Shown here piece after piece: positions 10,311 to 19,170 of a stretch of 64,000 nt of DNA; positions within the stretch are counted from its first letter, which is position 1, and each line of letters opens with the position of its first letter. The notes under the pieces are model-generated. The model searched no databases, was not told the DNA's origin, and saw only the letters and a program-made list of their open reading frames with translations. The translations under genes and the position numbers were made by a program. Source of the stretch: Curtobacterium poinsettiae (GTDB lineage: Bacteria; Actinomycetota; Actinomycetes; Actinomycetales; Microbacteriaceae); the NCBI RefSeq assembly GCF_025677645.1, contig NZ_CP106879.1:1364001-1428000 (forward strand), written 5' to 3'.

Positions 10311-10844
10311 GTGCCCAGCCAGAAGCCCCGCGTCCGCCGCGTCCCCGTGGCGTTGCCCGACGGCAGCACGCCCGCGCAGCCCTGGTACCGCTCGATCCAC
10401 TTCTCCGGGTTCAGCCTGCTCATGCTCGCGATCATCGTGCTCTTCGTGGTGGTGCTCGCGCCGTCGCTCCGGACGCTCATCCAGCAGCAGGAGCAGATCG
10501 CCCAGCAGCAGCAGGAGGTCGCGAGCCAGAAGGCCGACGTCGCGCAGAAGAAGCAGGACGTCGCGCGCTGGGACGACCCGGCGTACATCGAGGCACAGGC
10601 CCGCGATCGGCTGCTCTACGTGTACCCGGGCGAGGAGAGCTACCTCGTGATGGGCGCCGAGGACGGGGCCGCCGACACGACCCCCACCACCGACTCGGGC
10701 ACCCCCGTGAGCGCGAAGGTGCAGACGCCCAAGGTCGACTGGGTGCAGGCGATGCTCTCGTCGGTGCTGCAGTCCGGGCTCACCGACGAGCGGGCAGCCG
10801 ACCTCGTCGCCCCCGACGTCTCCGGGACGGGCGAGAGCAAGTAG
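10311..10844 (+). CDS. FtsB/DivIC-type septum formation protein
   Basis: Bitopic cell-division protein expected to join the FtsQ-FtsL-FtsB subcomplex at the septum. The protein is 177 aa with a short basic cytoplasmic segment. A TM helix at about 33-53 (SLLMLAIIVLFVVVLAPSL) is followed by a Gln/Glu-rich coiled coil (LIQQQEQIAQQQQEV, about 55-85) and then the conserved DDPAYIEAQARDRLLYV patch, usual for the family. The C-terminal tail is low-complexity. GTG 10311 follows TATCGT (10299-10304) by 6 nt and has no Shine-Dalgarno. Position between eno and the DUF501 gene matches other actinobacteria. Confidence 0.9.
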   Translation: MPSQKPRVRRVPVALPDGSTPAQPWYRSIHFSGFSLLMLAIIVLFVVVLAPSLRTLIQQQEQIAQQQQEVASQKADVAQKKQDVARWDDPAYIEAQARDRLLYVYPGEESYLVMGAEDGAADTTPTTDSGTPVSAKVQTPKVDWVQAMLSSVLQSGLTDERAADLVAPDVSGTGESK

Positions 10845-10928
10845 TCGCGGGGGCGCGGGGCGCGGGGCGCGGAGCCGTCCGGCCCGACGGTGCGAGGGGT
10901 TCCGCTTCTCCGGTAGGCTCACGTTCCC

Positions 10929-11477
10929 GTGACGACCCCTCCCTTCGACCCGCCCTCCGACCACGACGTCCAGGTCGTGTCGGCGCAGCTCGGCCGACCG
11001 GCACGTGACGTCATCGGGATCGCGGCACGCTGCGTCTGTGGCAACCCCACCGTCGTCTCCACGAAGCCCCGGCTGTCGAACGGCACCCCGTTCCCGACGT
11101 TCTACTACCTGTGCCACCCCGCGGCCACCGCTGCGGTCAGCACCCTCGAGGCCAACCAGGTCATGCCCGAGCTGGCAGCCCTGCTCGAGGACCCCGAAGT
11201 CGCCGCGCAGTACCGCGCGGCCCACGAGTCCTACCTGGCCGATCGCGAGTCGATCGAACACGTCGACGAGATCGACGGCATCAGCGCCGGTGGCATGCCC
11301 ACCCGCGTGAAGTGCCTGCACGCCCTCGTCGGCCACGCCCTCGCCGCCGGACCCGGCGTCAACCCCATCGGTGACCTCGCGCTCGAGCGCGCGGACTGGT
11401 CGCCCTCCCGGTGTACATGCCGGGCGTATGATGACGGTGCAGACGCTGGAGTCGGGGCGGGTGGCGGCGAAGTCTGA
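10929..11477 (+). CDS. DUF501 protein
   Basis: A 182-aa protein of the conserved actinobacterial DUF501 family; no biochemical role is known to me. It has the typical RPARDVIGIAARCVCGNP, FPTFYYLCHP and MPTRVKCLHALVGHALA segments, with Cys and His residues that could bind metal. GTG 10929 lies 9 nt after TAGGCT (10914-10919). In mycobacteria the gene sits between ftsB and ppx (exopolyphosphatase). Here ppx is absent and a type II NADH dehydrogenase follows. The last 15 or so residues are Gly/Ala-rich and not conserved. Confidence 0.9.
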   Translation: MTTPPFDPPSDHDVQVVSAQLGRPARDVIGIAARCVCGNPTVVSTKPRLSNGTPFPTFYYLCHPAATAAVSTLEANQVMPELAALLEDPEVAAQYRAAHESYLADRESIEHVDEIDGISAGGMPTRVKCLHALVGHALAAGPGVNPIGDLALERADWSPSRCTCRAYDDGADAGVGAGGGEV

Positions 11478-11517
11478 CTCGACTCCCGCACACCCCCATC
11501 CAAGGAGATCATCCCCC

Positions 11518-12993
11518 GTGCCCAAGATCCTCGTCGTCGGCGGCGGTTACGCCGGTTTCTACACCGCATGGAAGCTCGAGAAGCACCTTCGCCAGGGCGA
11601 AGCCGAGGTCGTCATGGTGGACCCGCTGCCGTACATGACGTACCAGCCGTTCCTGCCCGAGGTCGCCGCCGGTTCCATCGAGCCGCGTCACGCGGTCGTC
11701 GCGCACCGTCGTCACCTCAAGAAGACCCGCGTCGTCACGGCGAAGGTCACCGGGGTCGACCACGCCACCAAGACGGCGACGATCACCCCGACCGAGGGCG
11801 AGGCGTGGGAGGAGTCCTACGACCAGATCGTCATGACCGCCGGCGCGGTGTCCCGCACGTTCCCGATCCCGGGCGTCGCGGACGAGGCCATCGGCCTGAA
11901 GACCATCGAGGAAGCCGCGTCGATCCGCGACCGCATCCTCAGCAACTTCCACAAGGCGGCGAACCTGCCGGCCGGTCCCGAGCGCGACCGCCTGCTCACC
12001 GTCGTCGTCGTCGGTGGTGGCTTCGCCGGCATCGAGGTGTTCGCCGAGCTCCGCTCCTTCGTCACCGACCTGCTGAAGAGCCACCCGCAGCTGTCCTTCG
12101 ACGACACGCACTTCCACCTGGTCGAGGCGATGGGCCGCATCATGCCCGAGGTCTCGCTCGAGACCTCGCACTGGGTGCTCAAGAACCTCGCCGAGCGGGG
12201 CGCGACCGTGCACCTCGAGACCCAGCTGGCCTCGGCCGTCGGTGGCGTCTGCGAGCTCAAGACGAGCGACGGAGCGATCGAGACGATCCCGTCCGACCTC
12301 ATCATCTGGACCGCCGGTGTCATGGCGAACCCGATGGTCAAGGGCACCGACTTCCCGCTCGAGCAGCGTGGCCGCATCCGCGTGCAGCCCGACCTGCGCG
12401 TGGTCGACGACAACGGCGTGATCGCCGACGCATGGGCCTGCGGCGACGTCGCAGCCGTGCCGGACCTGACCGGTGGCGGTGTCGGCGGGTTCTGCGTGCC
12501 GAACGCCCAGCACGCCGTGCGCCAGGCCAAGCAGCTCGCGAAGAACGTCGTCGCGACCATCCGTGGCGAGGCGACGACCGATTACAAGCACGAGAACCTC
12601 GGCGCCGTCGCCGGCCTCGGCCTGGGAACCGGTGTGTTCCAGTCCGGCAAGTTCGCCATGAAGGGCTTCCTGGCCTGGGGTGCGCACCGCGGCTACCACG
12701 GCCTGGCCATGCCGTCGTGGGAGCGCAAGTGGCGCGTCATCGGCGACTGGGTCGGTGGCTTCTTCCTCGGCCGCGACATCGTGTCGCTCGACGACCGCGA
12801 GACCCCCCGTGCCGCGTTCGAGGCGTTCGCGTCCCGTCCGAAGCCCGCTGCCGAGGCTCCGGCCGCGCCCGCCGCAGCCCAGGCTCCGGAAGAGGGCAAG
12901 GTCGCCGGTGCCGCCGGCCCCGTCTACGGCGAACCCGCGAAGGACGTCTCCAACGCCGCCGAGCCGGTGACGGCCCCGGCCGACGCCAAGTAG
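11518..12993 (+). CDS. ndh: Type II NADH dehydrogenase (FAD-dependent)
   Basis: Non-proton-pumping NADH:quinone oxidoreductase of the membrane surface. The protein is 491 aa. The FAD-binding Rossmann motif is ILVVGGGYAGFYTAW at the N-terminus, and the NADH-binding one is VVVVGGGFAGIEVFAEL near 165. The second FAD motif ACGDVAAVPDL and the quinone-side CVPNAQHAVRQA helix follow. The C-terminal membrane-anchor region is present, and the last 50 or so residues are an Ala/Pro-rich extension of unknown use. GTG 11518 has AAGGAG (11502-11507) upstream, so it is a conventional leadered start. A strong terminator hairpin follows. Confidence 0.92.
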   Translation: MPKILVVGGGYAGFYTAWKLEKHLRQGEAEVVMVDPLPYMTYQPFLPEVAAGSIEPRHAVVAHRRHLKKTRVVTAKVTGVDHATKTATITPTEGEAWEESYDQIVMTAGAVSRTFPIPGVADEAIGLKTIEEAASIRDRILSNFHKAANLPAGPERDRLLTVVVVGGGFAGIEVFAELRSFVTDLLKSHPQLSFDDTHFHLVEAMGRIMPEVSLETSHWVLKNLAERGATVHLETQLASAVGGVCELKTSDGAIETIPSDLIIWTAGVMANPMVKGTDFPLEQRGRIRVQPDLRVVDDNGVIADAWACGDVAAVPDLTGGGVGGFCVPNAQHAVRQAKQLAKNVVATIRGEATTDYKHENLGAVAGLGLGTGVFQSGKFAMKGFLAWGAHRGYHGLAMPSWERKWRVIGDWVGGFFLGRDIVSLDDRETPRAAFEAFASRPKPAAEAPAAPAAAQAPEEGKVAGAAGPVYGEPAKDVSNAAEPVTAPADAK

Positions 12994-13003
12994 CACCACT
13001 CGT

Positions 13004-13042
13004 CACGAAGGCGGTCATCTGCGAAGGGTGACCGCCTTCGTG
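13004..13042 (+). terminator. ndh terminator
   Basis: Perfect 14-bp stem CACGAAGGCGGTCA/TGACCGCCTTCGTG with an 11-nt loop, 10 bases after the ndh stop and directly before the tRNA promoter. Confidence 0.85.
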
Positions 13043-13048
13043 CATCGG

Positions 13049-13054
13049 TAGGCT
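13049..13054 (+). promoter_or_regulatory. -10 hexamer of the tRNA promoter
   Basis: TAGGCT lies 10 nt before the tRNA acceptor stem, as expected for a tRNA promoter. A GGTGAC 16 bp upstream (13027-13032) is a possible -35, but it overlaps the ndh terminator. Confidence 0.5.
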
Positions 13055-13064
13055 GTTGCGGCCC

Positions 13065-13138
13065 GCCCCCGTGGCCCAACCGGTAGAGGCATGCGACTTA
13101 AAATCGCCGAGTTGTGGGTTCGAGTCCCACCGGGGGTA
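13065..13138 (+). tRNA. tRNA with UAA anticodon (Leu), short variable arm
   Basis: A 74-nt cloverleaf. Acceptor stem GCCCCCG/CGGGGGT has one G:U. The D arm GCCC...AGGC has a C:A mismatch. Anticodon loop CTTAAAA gives anticodon TAA at 13099-13101, on a stem with a T:C mismatch at its base. The variable loop is only five bases (GAGTT). T arm GTGGG-TTCGAGT-CCCAC; discriminator A, then CC but no encoded final A. The anticodon reads UUA (Leu), yet bacterial Leu tRNAs normally have a long class II variable arm, so charging identity is open. Confidence 0.75.
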
Positions 13139-13158
13139 CCGACTTCGTGAACCGACAC

Positions 13159-13204
13159 GCGACTCACAATCGCCGAGTTGTGGGTTCGAGTCCCACCGGG
13201 GGTG
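13159..13204 (+). pseudogene. Duplicated 3' half of the upstream tRNA
   Basis: Bases 13159-13208 repeat 13093-13142 at an offset of 66 with three mismatches. Two of these change the anticodon triplet from TAA to CAC. Anticodon stem, GAGTT variable loop, T arm and 3' acceptor strand are kept. The 5' half (acceptor and D arm) is missing or unrecognisable, so it should not fold as a tRNA. It could be a decayed tandem tRNA or a scar left by an integrated element. Confidence 0.65.
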
Positions 13205-13237
13205 CCGAACACCGCGCGCCCAGTAGCATCGACGATC

Positions 13238-14578
13238 GTGGTCGGACTCGGAAGCGCACTCGCCAACCTGCAGAACGCCCTCCGCCGACCGGAGGCCCAC
13301 GTCGAGGTCGTCGACGGCGAGAGCGTCCCGGTCGGCATGCTCCTCGGCACCCTCGGAGCCCTGCTCCTGGACGCCGGCAGCTCCGTCACCGACGTCCGGT
13401 CGGCGCTCGAGAAGGCGCGGGACGCCGCCGGGGTCGGACCGACGCTCGCGATCGGCGTCCTGCCCGCCCTGGTGATGGTGAGCGAGGTCTCGACGGGCGC
13501 CGCCACCATCGTCAACGCCGAGGGCGTCGAACTGTCCTCCCGCCAGGCCGCCCGCGCCAACCGCGTCGTGCTCGGGCTCGAGAGCGGCTCCATCGCCCTC
13601 GCCGAGATCCCGGCCCGCGTCCGGGCCATCCGCGCCGGCACCGTCCCGCCACCCGCCCTGCCGTGGATCCTCGGCAACGCCCTGACCTCCGCCGGCCTGG
13701 CCGTCGTCTTCCGGTGCCCGTGGTGGGCGATCGTGCTGGCGCTCGTCGTCGGTGGCCTGGTCGGCGTGATCGGACTGGTGCTCCGACGCTTCCGCGAGGC
13801 CGTGGCGATCATCCCGTTCCTGGCCGCGTTCGTGTCGACGGCGATCGTCGGCCTGGTCGCCGCGGGCACCGGGTTCGAGCAGGTCCCGCTCTTCGCGGTC
13901 TGCGCCCCGGTGGCGGTGTTCGTCCCGGGCGCGCTCATCACCAACGCGTTGCTCGAACTCACCGCCGCGGACATCGTCACCGGGTCGTCGCGGCTGGTGC
14001 AGGGCCTCATCATGCTCGGCTTCATGGCCGCCGGCATCGCGTCCGGCAGCGCCCTGACCGGGTTGCACGTCGACCCGTCGTCGGCCGCGCTCGTCGGCGA
14101 GGTCGCGGGGGTCGGCACGGACCTGGCCGGCTGGGAGTCCGTGCCGGCGTACTGGGTGTCGTGGGTCGCCGTCGTGGTGCTCGCGGTCGGGCTCGGTCTG
14201 GTGTTCCGGTCCGGGTGGCGCCTGACGCTCGTGTCGGTGGCGGTCATGGTCACCGCCTACGCCGTGGTGAGCACGACGACGCCGCTCTGGGGCAGCGTCG
14301 TCGCGACCGGTGCCGCAGCGGCGCTGCTGTTCGTCGCGACCCGGTTGCTCGAGCGGCTCGTGCCGGCGATCCCGGCGACGGTGTCGTTCTTCCCGGCGTT
14401 CCTGCTGCTCGTGCCGGGGACGGTCGGGCTCGTGGCGGTTGCCACCTTCGATCCCGAGGCGCTCTCGACCCCGCTCGCGACCTTCGTCAGCCTGTGCATC
14501 GGGACGAAGATCGGCGGGCTCCTACCTGGGCTCTTCGCCCGCAACGCGCCCCGGCGCGCGGTGGACGCGACCAGCTGA
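13238..14578 (+). CDS. ThrE-type threonine/serine exporter
   Basis: Membrane exporter related to Corynebacterium ThrE and the YjjP/YjjB pair; 446 aa, both halves fused. The N-terminal cytoplasmic domain (about 1-125: VPVGMLLGTLGALLLDAG, LPALVMVSEVSTGAA) resembles DUF1212/ThrE. About ten TM helices follow, with the second half of YjjB type (VSFFPAFLLLVPGTVG, GTKIGGLLPGLF). GTG 13238 follows TAGCAT (13224-13229) by 8 nt, a leaderless arrangement; an earlier in-frame start would run through the tRNA remnant. Convergent with the acyl-CoA synthetase. Substrate not certain. Confidence 0.88.
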   Translation: MVGLGSALANLQNALRRPEAHVEVVDGESVPVGMLLGTLGALLLDAGSSVTDVRSALEKARDAAGVGPTLAIGVLPALVMVSEVSTGAATIVNAEGVELSSRQAARANRVVLGLESGSIALAEIPARVRAIRAGTVPPPALPWILGNALTSAGLAVVFRCPWWAIVLALVVGGLVGVIGLVLRRFREAVAIIPFLAAFVSTAIVGLVAAGTGFEQVPLFAVCAPVAVFVPGALITNALLELTAADIVTGSSRLVQGLIMLGFMAAGIASGSALTGLHVDPSSAALVGEVAGVGTDLAGWESVPAYWVSWVAVVVLAVGLGLVFRSGWRLTLVSVAVMVTAYAVVSTTTPLWGSVVATGAAAALLFVATRLLERLVPAIPATVSFFPAFLLLVPGTVGLVAVATFDPEALSTPLATFVSLCIGTKIGGLLPGLFARNAPRRAVDATS

Positions 14579-14625
14579 CGGACCGGAGGCCCGGTGCGGC
14601 GCCGCCACGGGCCTCCAGTCCGTCA
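14578..14625. terminator. Bidirectional hairpin, GGAGGCC family copy b
   Basis: Arms ACGGACCGGAGGCCCGGTG and CACGGGCCTCCAGTCCGT around GGC repeats lie between the convergent exporter and acyl-CoA synthetase stops. The top of the stem is imperfect. Confidence 0.7.
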
Positions 14626-14645
14626 CCGGTCGGGTACCGGGCCCG

Positions 14646-16331
14646 CTACGGCTCGATCAGCCGGCCGGCTGCCTGGTCCGCCGCGGCCGTGTCCTTCGCC
14701 AGGTAGTGCACCTTCTTGCCGGTGGCGTTGTAGGGGACGTCCGTGACGAAGCGGTACCGCCGCGGGCGCTTGTACCGGGCGAGGCCCGGATGGGATCCGG
14801 TCCACTCCTCGAGCACGGCGGCTGCCTCGGCGTCGTCGGCCGGCAGCCGATCGCCGGCACGGACGACGTACGCCGTGACGACCTCGCCCCACCGCGGGTC
14901 CGGCACGCCCACCACGATGGAGTCGGCGACCCCGGGGTGCTCCTGCAGCACCGCCTCGACCTGGACGGGGTGCACGTTCTCGCCGCCGGAGATGACCATG
15001 TCGTCCTTGCGGCCCACGATCGTCACCCGCTCGTGTTCGTCCCACGTGGCGAGGTCGCCGGGGTAGAACCAGCCGTTCGCGAACTTCTCGGCCTCGAGCC
15101 CGGGGTTCCGGTACGAGTAGCCGGACTTCACGGTCCGCACGGCGAACTCGCCGATCTCGGCGCCGTCCTTCGCCACCGTGTCGGTCGGGTCTGCCAGACG
15201 GTCCTCGTGCACGCGGACGACGGCGACGTCGTCGTCCGTCGATGCGCGACCGGTCGAACCGGCGCCGTCCGGGAAGTCCTCTGGCCGGAGGAACGTGTTC
15301 CAGAAGGTCTCGGTGGTGCCGTAGCCGTTGAAGATCCGCGGCGACAGCAGCTCCTGGTAGCGCAGGGCCGCGGCGCGGTCGAGCGGTGCGCCCATCGTGA
15401 CGATGCCGTTCAGACTCGACAGGTCCCGCGCCTGACGTTCCTGCGCGTCGGCGAGCTGCACCAGGTTCGGCGGAGCGCCGATCAGGAACGTCAGGCGTTC
15501 GGACTCGACCAGGTCGAGCACCCGGTCGGCGTCGAAGTGGCGCAGGGTCGTGAGTTCCGCGCCGACGTAGAACACCGGGTTCGGGCCGCCCGAGTACAGG
15601 CCGCCGCGGTGGAACAGCGGCGACATGTTGAGCGTCTTGTCGAACGGACTGAGCGGGAAGTGCATGACCACGTCGTGCGCGCTGAGCACCTCGACCAGGC
15701 TCGGCAGCGGCACCGGCTTCGGCCGACCGGTGGTGCCCGAGGTGTAGAGCCGGGTGGACTCGTCGTAGGTGCTGCGCGGACCGATCGTCGCGAGCTCGTC
15801 CGGTGAGAGGGGCTCGGACGCGAGCAGCTCGGCGAACCGGTCGTGGTCGCCGCCGACCGGGACGACCTGGTCCGGCCGGTGCGGCGACGACCCGAGCGCG
15901 GCGGCGATGGCAGTCGTCCGCTCGGTGTCGTGCACCAGGACGGCGGGTGCGGAGTCCTCGATGATGAACGCGACCTCGTCGGGGGCGAGCCGGAAGTTCG
16001 TCGGCGAGAACACCGCGCCGATGCGGTGGCAGGCCAGGTAGAGCATCGCGAACTCGGGTGTGTTGAACAGCTCGACCATCACGACCGAACCCCGTCCGCC
16101 ACCGTGCCGGACGAGCCACCCGGCGATCCGGTCGACGACGTCGCCGAGCTCGGCGTAGGTCCACGAGCGGTCCGACTCCGGCTCGCGCAGAGCGAGTCGG
16201 CCGGCGAAGCGGTGGGTGTTGCGGACGAAGCCGTTCGCGTAGGTGAAGCTGCCCTCGAACACCTCGCGGAAGCGCGTCGCGTCGTAGTCGGACCGCGTGG
16301 GGGTGCCGGTGTCGGGTCGGGTGTCGGTCAT
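14646..16331 (-). CDS. Acyl-CoA synthetase (ANL family)
   Basis: AMP-forming ligase that adenylates a carboxylic acid and transfers it to CoA; 561 aa. ATP-binding loop YTSGTTGRPKPV, the A5-type motif FNGYGTTETFW, hinge YPGDLATWDEHERVTIVGR, then ISGGENVHPVQVEAVL. The catalytic lysine region is NATGKKVHY near the C-terminus. Substrate cannot be read; medium or long fatty acids are the usual guess for this subgroup. ATG 16331 has AGGAG 5 nt upstream, and the adjacent ATG 16334 is a less well spaced alternative. All core motifs are intact. The large membrane protein upstream is encoded on the same strand 240 bp away. Confidence 0.88.
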   Translation of the reverse strand: MTDTRPDTGTPTRSDYDATRFREVFEGSFTYANGFVRNTHRFAGRLALREPESDRSWTYAELGDVVDRIAGWLVRHGGGRGSVVMVELFNTPEFAMLYLACHRIGAVFSPTNFRLAPDEVAFIIEDSAPAVLVHDTERTTAIAAALGSSPHRPDQVVPVGGDHDRFAELLASEPLSPDELATIGPRSTYDESTRLYTSGTTGRPKPVPLPSLVEVLSAHDVVMHFPLSPFDKTLNMSPLFHRGGLYSGGPNPVFYVGAELTTLRHFDADRVLDLVESERLTFLIGAPPNLVQLADAQERQARDLSSLNGIVTMGAPLDRAAALRYQELLSPRIFNGYGTTETFWNTFLRPEDFPDGAGSTGRASTDDDVAVVRVHEDRLADPTDTVAKDGAEIGEFAVRTVKSGYSYRNPGLEAEKFANGWFYPGDLATWDEHERVTIVGRKDDMVISGGENVHPVQVEAVLQEHPGVADSIVVGVPDPRWGEVVTAYVVRAGDRLPADDAEAAAVLEEWTGSHPGLARYKRPRRYRFVTDVPYNATGKKVHYLAKDTAAADQAAGRLIEP

Positions 16332-16570
16332 CATCGCTCCTGCCGCGGTCGTGCGGTGCACGCTGAGTGTCCTGCGCGGGCACCGGTCACGAGGCGCCGC
16401 TGCCCCGCTGGTCCGGTGCGGCGTGGTCGGCCGCGCGCGACGGCGAAGGTGCTCCGTGCGGTGCGACGTGCACCGCTCGTCACACTATCCCGCCGTCCGC
16501 GAACCGGGTCCGATGTGCGGTTCCTGTCCCACGGCCGGTGCGGAGCGCCGCTCGGGAGGCTCGGCTCCGC

Positions 16571-18946
16571 TCAGACGCGGGCCGCGCGCCGGCCGGTGCG
16601 CAGCCAGACCAGGGCCGCGATCGCGGCCGCCACGCAGGCCGCGGCGATCCCGACGAGCAGGGCCGGTGCGGCGTGCGTGCCGGTCGTCCCCGAGTAGACC
16701 GCGGTGGTCAGCGCGACGGCGACCACCGCGAGCGCGACGTACCGAGCGCGCGAGGCGGCGAGCAGCGCGCTGCCGGCGGACCCCGTGACGGGCAGCAGGG
16801 TCGCGACCACGGCACCGAGGCCGCCGACGCACAGTGTGATGGCGAACTCCGACCCGAGCGACACCCAGAAACCACCGCCCGCGAGCAGGCTGTGCAGCAC
16901 CCAGCCGGCCGCGGCGAGTCCGAGCAGCGCCAGCACCCGCCAGGTCGCATCCCGGGCGCTCGTCGCGATCCCGGTGCCGAGGCGGAGCGGGCCGGTCCCG
17001 AGTCCGGGGCGGACGGACGGCACGAGGACGACCCCGACGATGAGTGCGGGGGACAGGTCCGCCGCGCGGGTGACGCCGCACGCCACGAGGGCTCCGAGCA
17101 CGAGCCAGGGCGACACCCGGAACCCGACCGTGCGGTGGTCGCTGCCGGCTGCCCACCGCGTGGCGAACACGACGGCGGCGGTCAGGACGCCGGTACCGGC
17201 GAGGACGGCGATCGCCAGACGGGCGTAGCGGGCCTCGAGCTCGACGCCGACCCCGAGCAGGGTGCACAGCGCCGCGACGGACACCGCGACGGTGATCGAC
17301 GCCCAGGTCGGCAGGACGTCGTCGCCGCGGGAGCGGTCCGACCGCGAGCGGTTGCGTCCGAGCAGCCCGGCGAACGGCGAGCGGAGGCGGCCCCGGGTGA
17401 CCGCGGCCACGAGGGCGAGCGGCGCGGCGACCAGCACGAGGAACCCGGCGGCGACGGCGGTGGCGACCAGGACGGTCCGCCACGAGAACGCGGCCTGGAT
17501 GGTCGGGACGGTGCGGTCGTACGTCGTCGCCGCGGTCCAGTCGCCCGCGGGGCCGGACCAGTCGGGGTGGCCTCCGGCGCTGCCGGCGCCGACCGGGGCG
17601 CTGCCGGTGCCGGTGCCGTTGCCTGCTGCGCCGCCGGCTTCGTCGCTGTTGCCGCCGTCGCCCCCGTGACCCGCGGCGTTCGTGCCGTTGCCGTTGCCGC
17701 TGCCGTTGCTGGTGCCACCGTGGCCGGTCGCGCCGGGGGTGCCCGTCGTCGTGCCGGACCCCGGCGTCGACGCGCCCGGCGTCCCCGGGGTGTCGGTGGC
17801 GCCCGGGGTCGGTGTGGCGGTCGGGGCCGTGGTGGTCGACCACGCCGTGACACGGACGGCGGCCGACGACCGGGAGTAGTTGCCCGCGACGTCGTGCTGC
17901 GTCGCGGTGAGCTGGTGCACACCGGCGCGCAGCGTCGACCCCGCGGTGGAGCACGACCACGAGGCGTCCGACGCGACCACCACGCCGCACACCGGCGCAC
18001 GGTCGACGTACACGGTCACGCGGGCGCCCGGCTCACCGGTCCCGGCCACCGTCGTCGAGCGGGTGCCGATCCGTTCGCCGTCGTCCGGCGTCGCGATGCG
18101 CGGGGCGGCGGGCGCCGTGCGGTCGACCGTGACCGTCACGGGAGCGGATGCCGCGCTCCGCAGGTCCGACCGGTAGCCGCGCGCCGTGCTGGCGGTCTGC
18201 GACGCGGTGACGGTGAACCGGCCGTCGGCGAGCGACCCGAGGGCGGCCACCCACCGGCCGTCCGCACCGACCCGGGCGGTCTGCTGGGCCGACGACCCGG
18301 TCACCGACAGCAGCACCGTCGATCCGGGGTACCCCGTCCCGGAGACCGTGCCGCCGGTGGGCCCGGCGGCCGCCAGTGTCGGCGGGACGATGACGTCCGA
18401 GGCCGGTGCACTCGCGACGGGCAGCGCGGCGACGAGGTCGCGCACCGTGAAGACCTGTTGCGGGCCCGAGCGGACGGTGCCGAGGCAGGCCCAGGAACCG
18501 TTCGGGTCCACCCGGGTCGTGCACCCGGACGGACCCGTCGCGGCCGGGCCGGTCACCCGGACGGTGTGCCCGGGGGTGCCGGTGCCGTGGAAGCGCGTCG
18601 TCCCCGTCGTGACGTCACCCGGGTCGGCGATGGTGGGCCGGACGGCGGGACGCGTGGGGGTGGGCGTCGGAGCGCCCGGCCGGCCGGGACTCGGCGGAGC
18701 GATCTCGCTCGGCTCGGGGGTCGCAGTGGGAGTGGCGGCTGCCCGGGCGACGGGGACTGCCGGGGCGTCCGCAGCGGCAGCCTCCACCGACGTGCCGTCC
18801 GCGGCGACCGCGACGGCCGGGGCGACGGCGGCGCCGAGCAGACCGGCGACGAGGACCGTCGTCGCCGCTGCGAGCAGGGCGAAGCGGGGACGACGACGAG
18901 GGCCGTCGCCCCCGACGGCCCCCTCGTCCACGTTCTCCCCGCTCAT
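16571..18946 (-). CDS. Large surface protein: Ig-like repeats plus multi-TM domain
   Basis: Unrecognised architecture of about 791 aa. An N-terminal signal anchor (about 20-45, FALLAAATTVLVAGLLGAAV) leads into a Pro/Thr-rich stretch. About three bacterial Ig-like repeats follow, each with a GxGxPGxxVxV strand (TGTPGHTVRV, GYPGSTVLLSV, GEPGARVTVYV). A low-complexity Thr/Gly/Asn linker (about 420-510) comes next, then 8 or so TM helices to the C-terminus. I take it as a membrane protein with an outward Ig-like stalk; function unknown. Start ATG 18946 is chosen over upstream codons because the longer N-terminus is not signal-like; ATG 18961 is also possible. It is divergent from lemA, with a 224-bp gap. 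Confidence 0.7.
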   Translation of the reverse strand: MSGENVDEGAVGGDGPRRRPRFALLAAATTVLVAGLLGAAVAPAVAVAADGTSVEAAAADAPAVPVARAAATPTATPEPSEIAPPSPGRPGAPTPTPTRPAVRPTIADPGDVTTGTTRFHGTGTPGHTVRVTGPAATGPSGCTTRVDPNGSWACLGTVRSGPQQVFTVRDLVAALPVASAPASDVIVPPTLAAAGPTGGTVSGTGYPGSTVLLSVTGSSAQQTARVGADGRWVAALGSLADGRFTVTASQTASTARGYRSDLRSAASAPVTVTVDRTAPAAPRIATPDDGERIGTRSTTVAGTGEPGARVTVYVDRAPVCGVVVASDASWSCSTAGSTLRAGVHQLTATQHDVAGNYSRSSAAVRVTAWSTTTAPTATPTPGATDTPGTPGASTPGSGTTTGTPGATGHGGTSNGSGNGNGTNAAGHGGDGGNSDEAGGAAGNGTGTGSAPVGAGSAGGHPDWSGPAGDWTAATTYDRTVPTIQAAFSWRTVLVATAVAAGFLVLVAAPLALVAAVTRGRLRSPFAGLLGRNRSRSDRSRGDDVLPTWASITVAVSVAALCTLLGVGVELEARYARLAIAVLAGTGVLTAAVVFATRWAAGSDHRTVGFRVSPWLVLGALVACGVTRAADLSPALIVGVVLVPSVRPGLGTGPLRLGTGIATSARDATWRVLALLGLAAAGWVLHSLLAGGGFWVSLGSEFAITLCVGGLGAVVATLLPVTGSAGSALLAASRARYVALAVVAVALTTAVYSGTTGTHAAPALLVGIAAACVAAAIAALVWLRTGRRAARV

Positions 18947-19170
18947 GTTCACCGGACCCATCCCACGGGATCTCGGGCGTCCGGTCAATACACCTCGCGG
19001 ATGAGGTTCGGTATCGGGCCGCAGTCCGGGAACCCGGTGTGCGTGACTCGGGAATCGGCCGTGAACACTGCTCACGGAACGGAGCATGCTCAGCGCGTCG
19101 ATAGACTTCACGATGGCCGTTCAGGCCAACGCAGCACCGCGGATCCCGACGCGCAAAGGAGTACGCCCGC

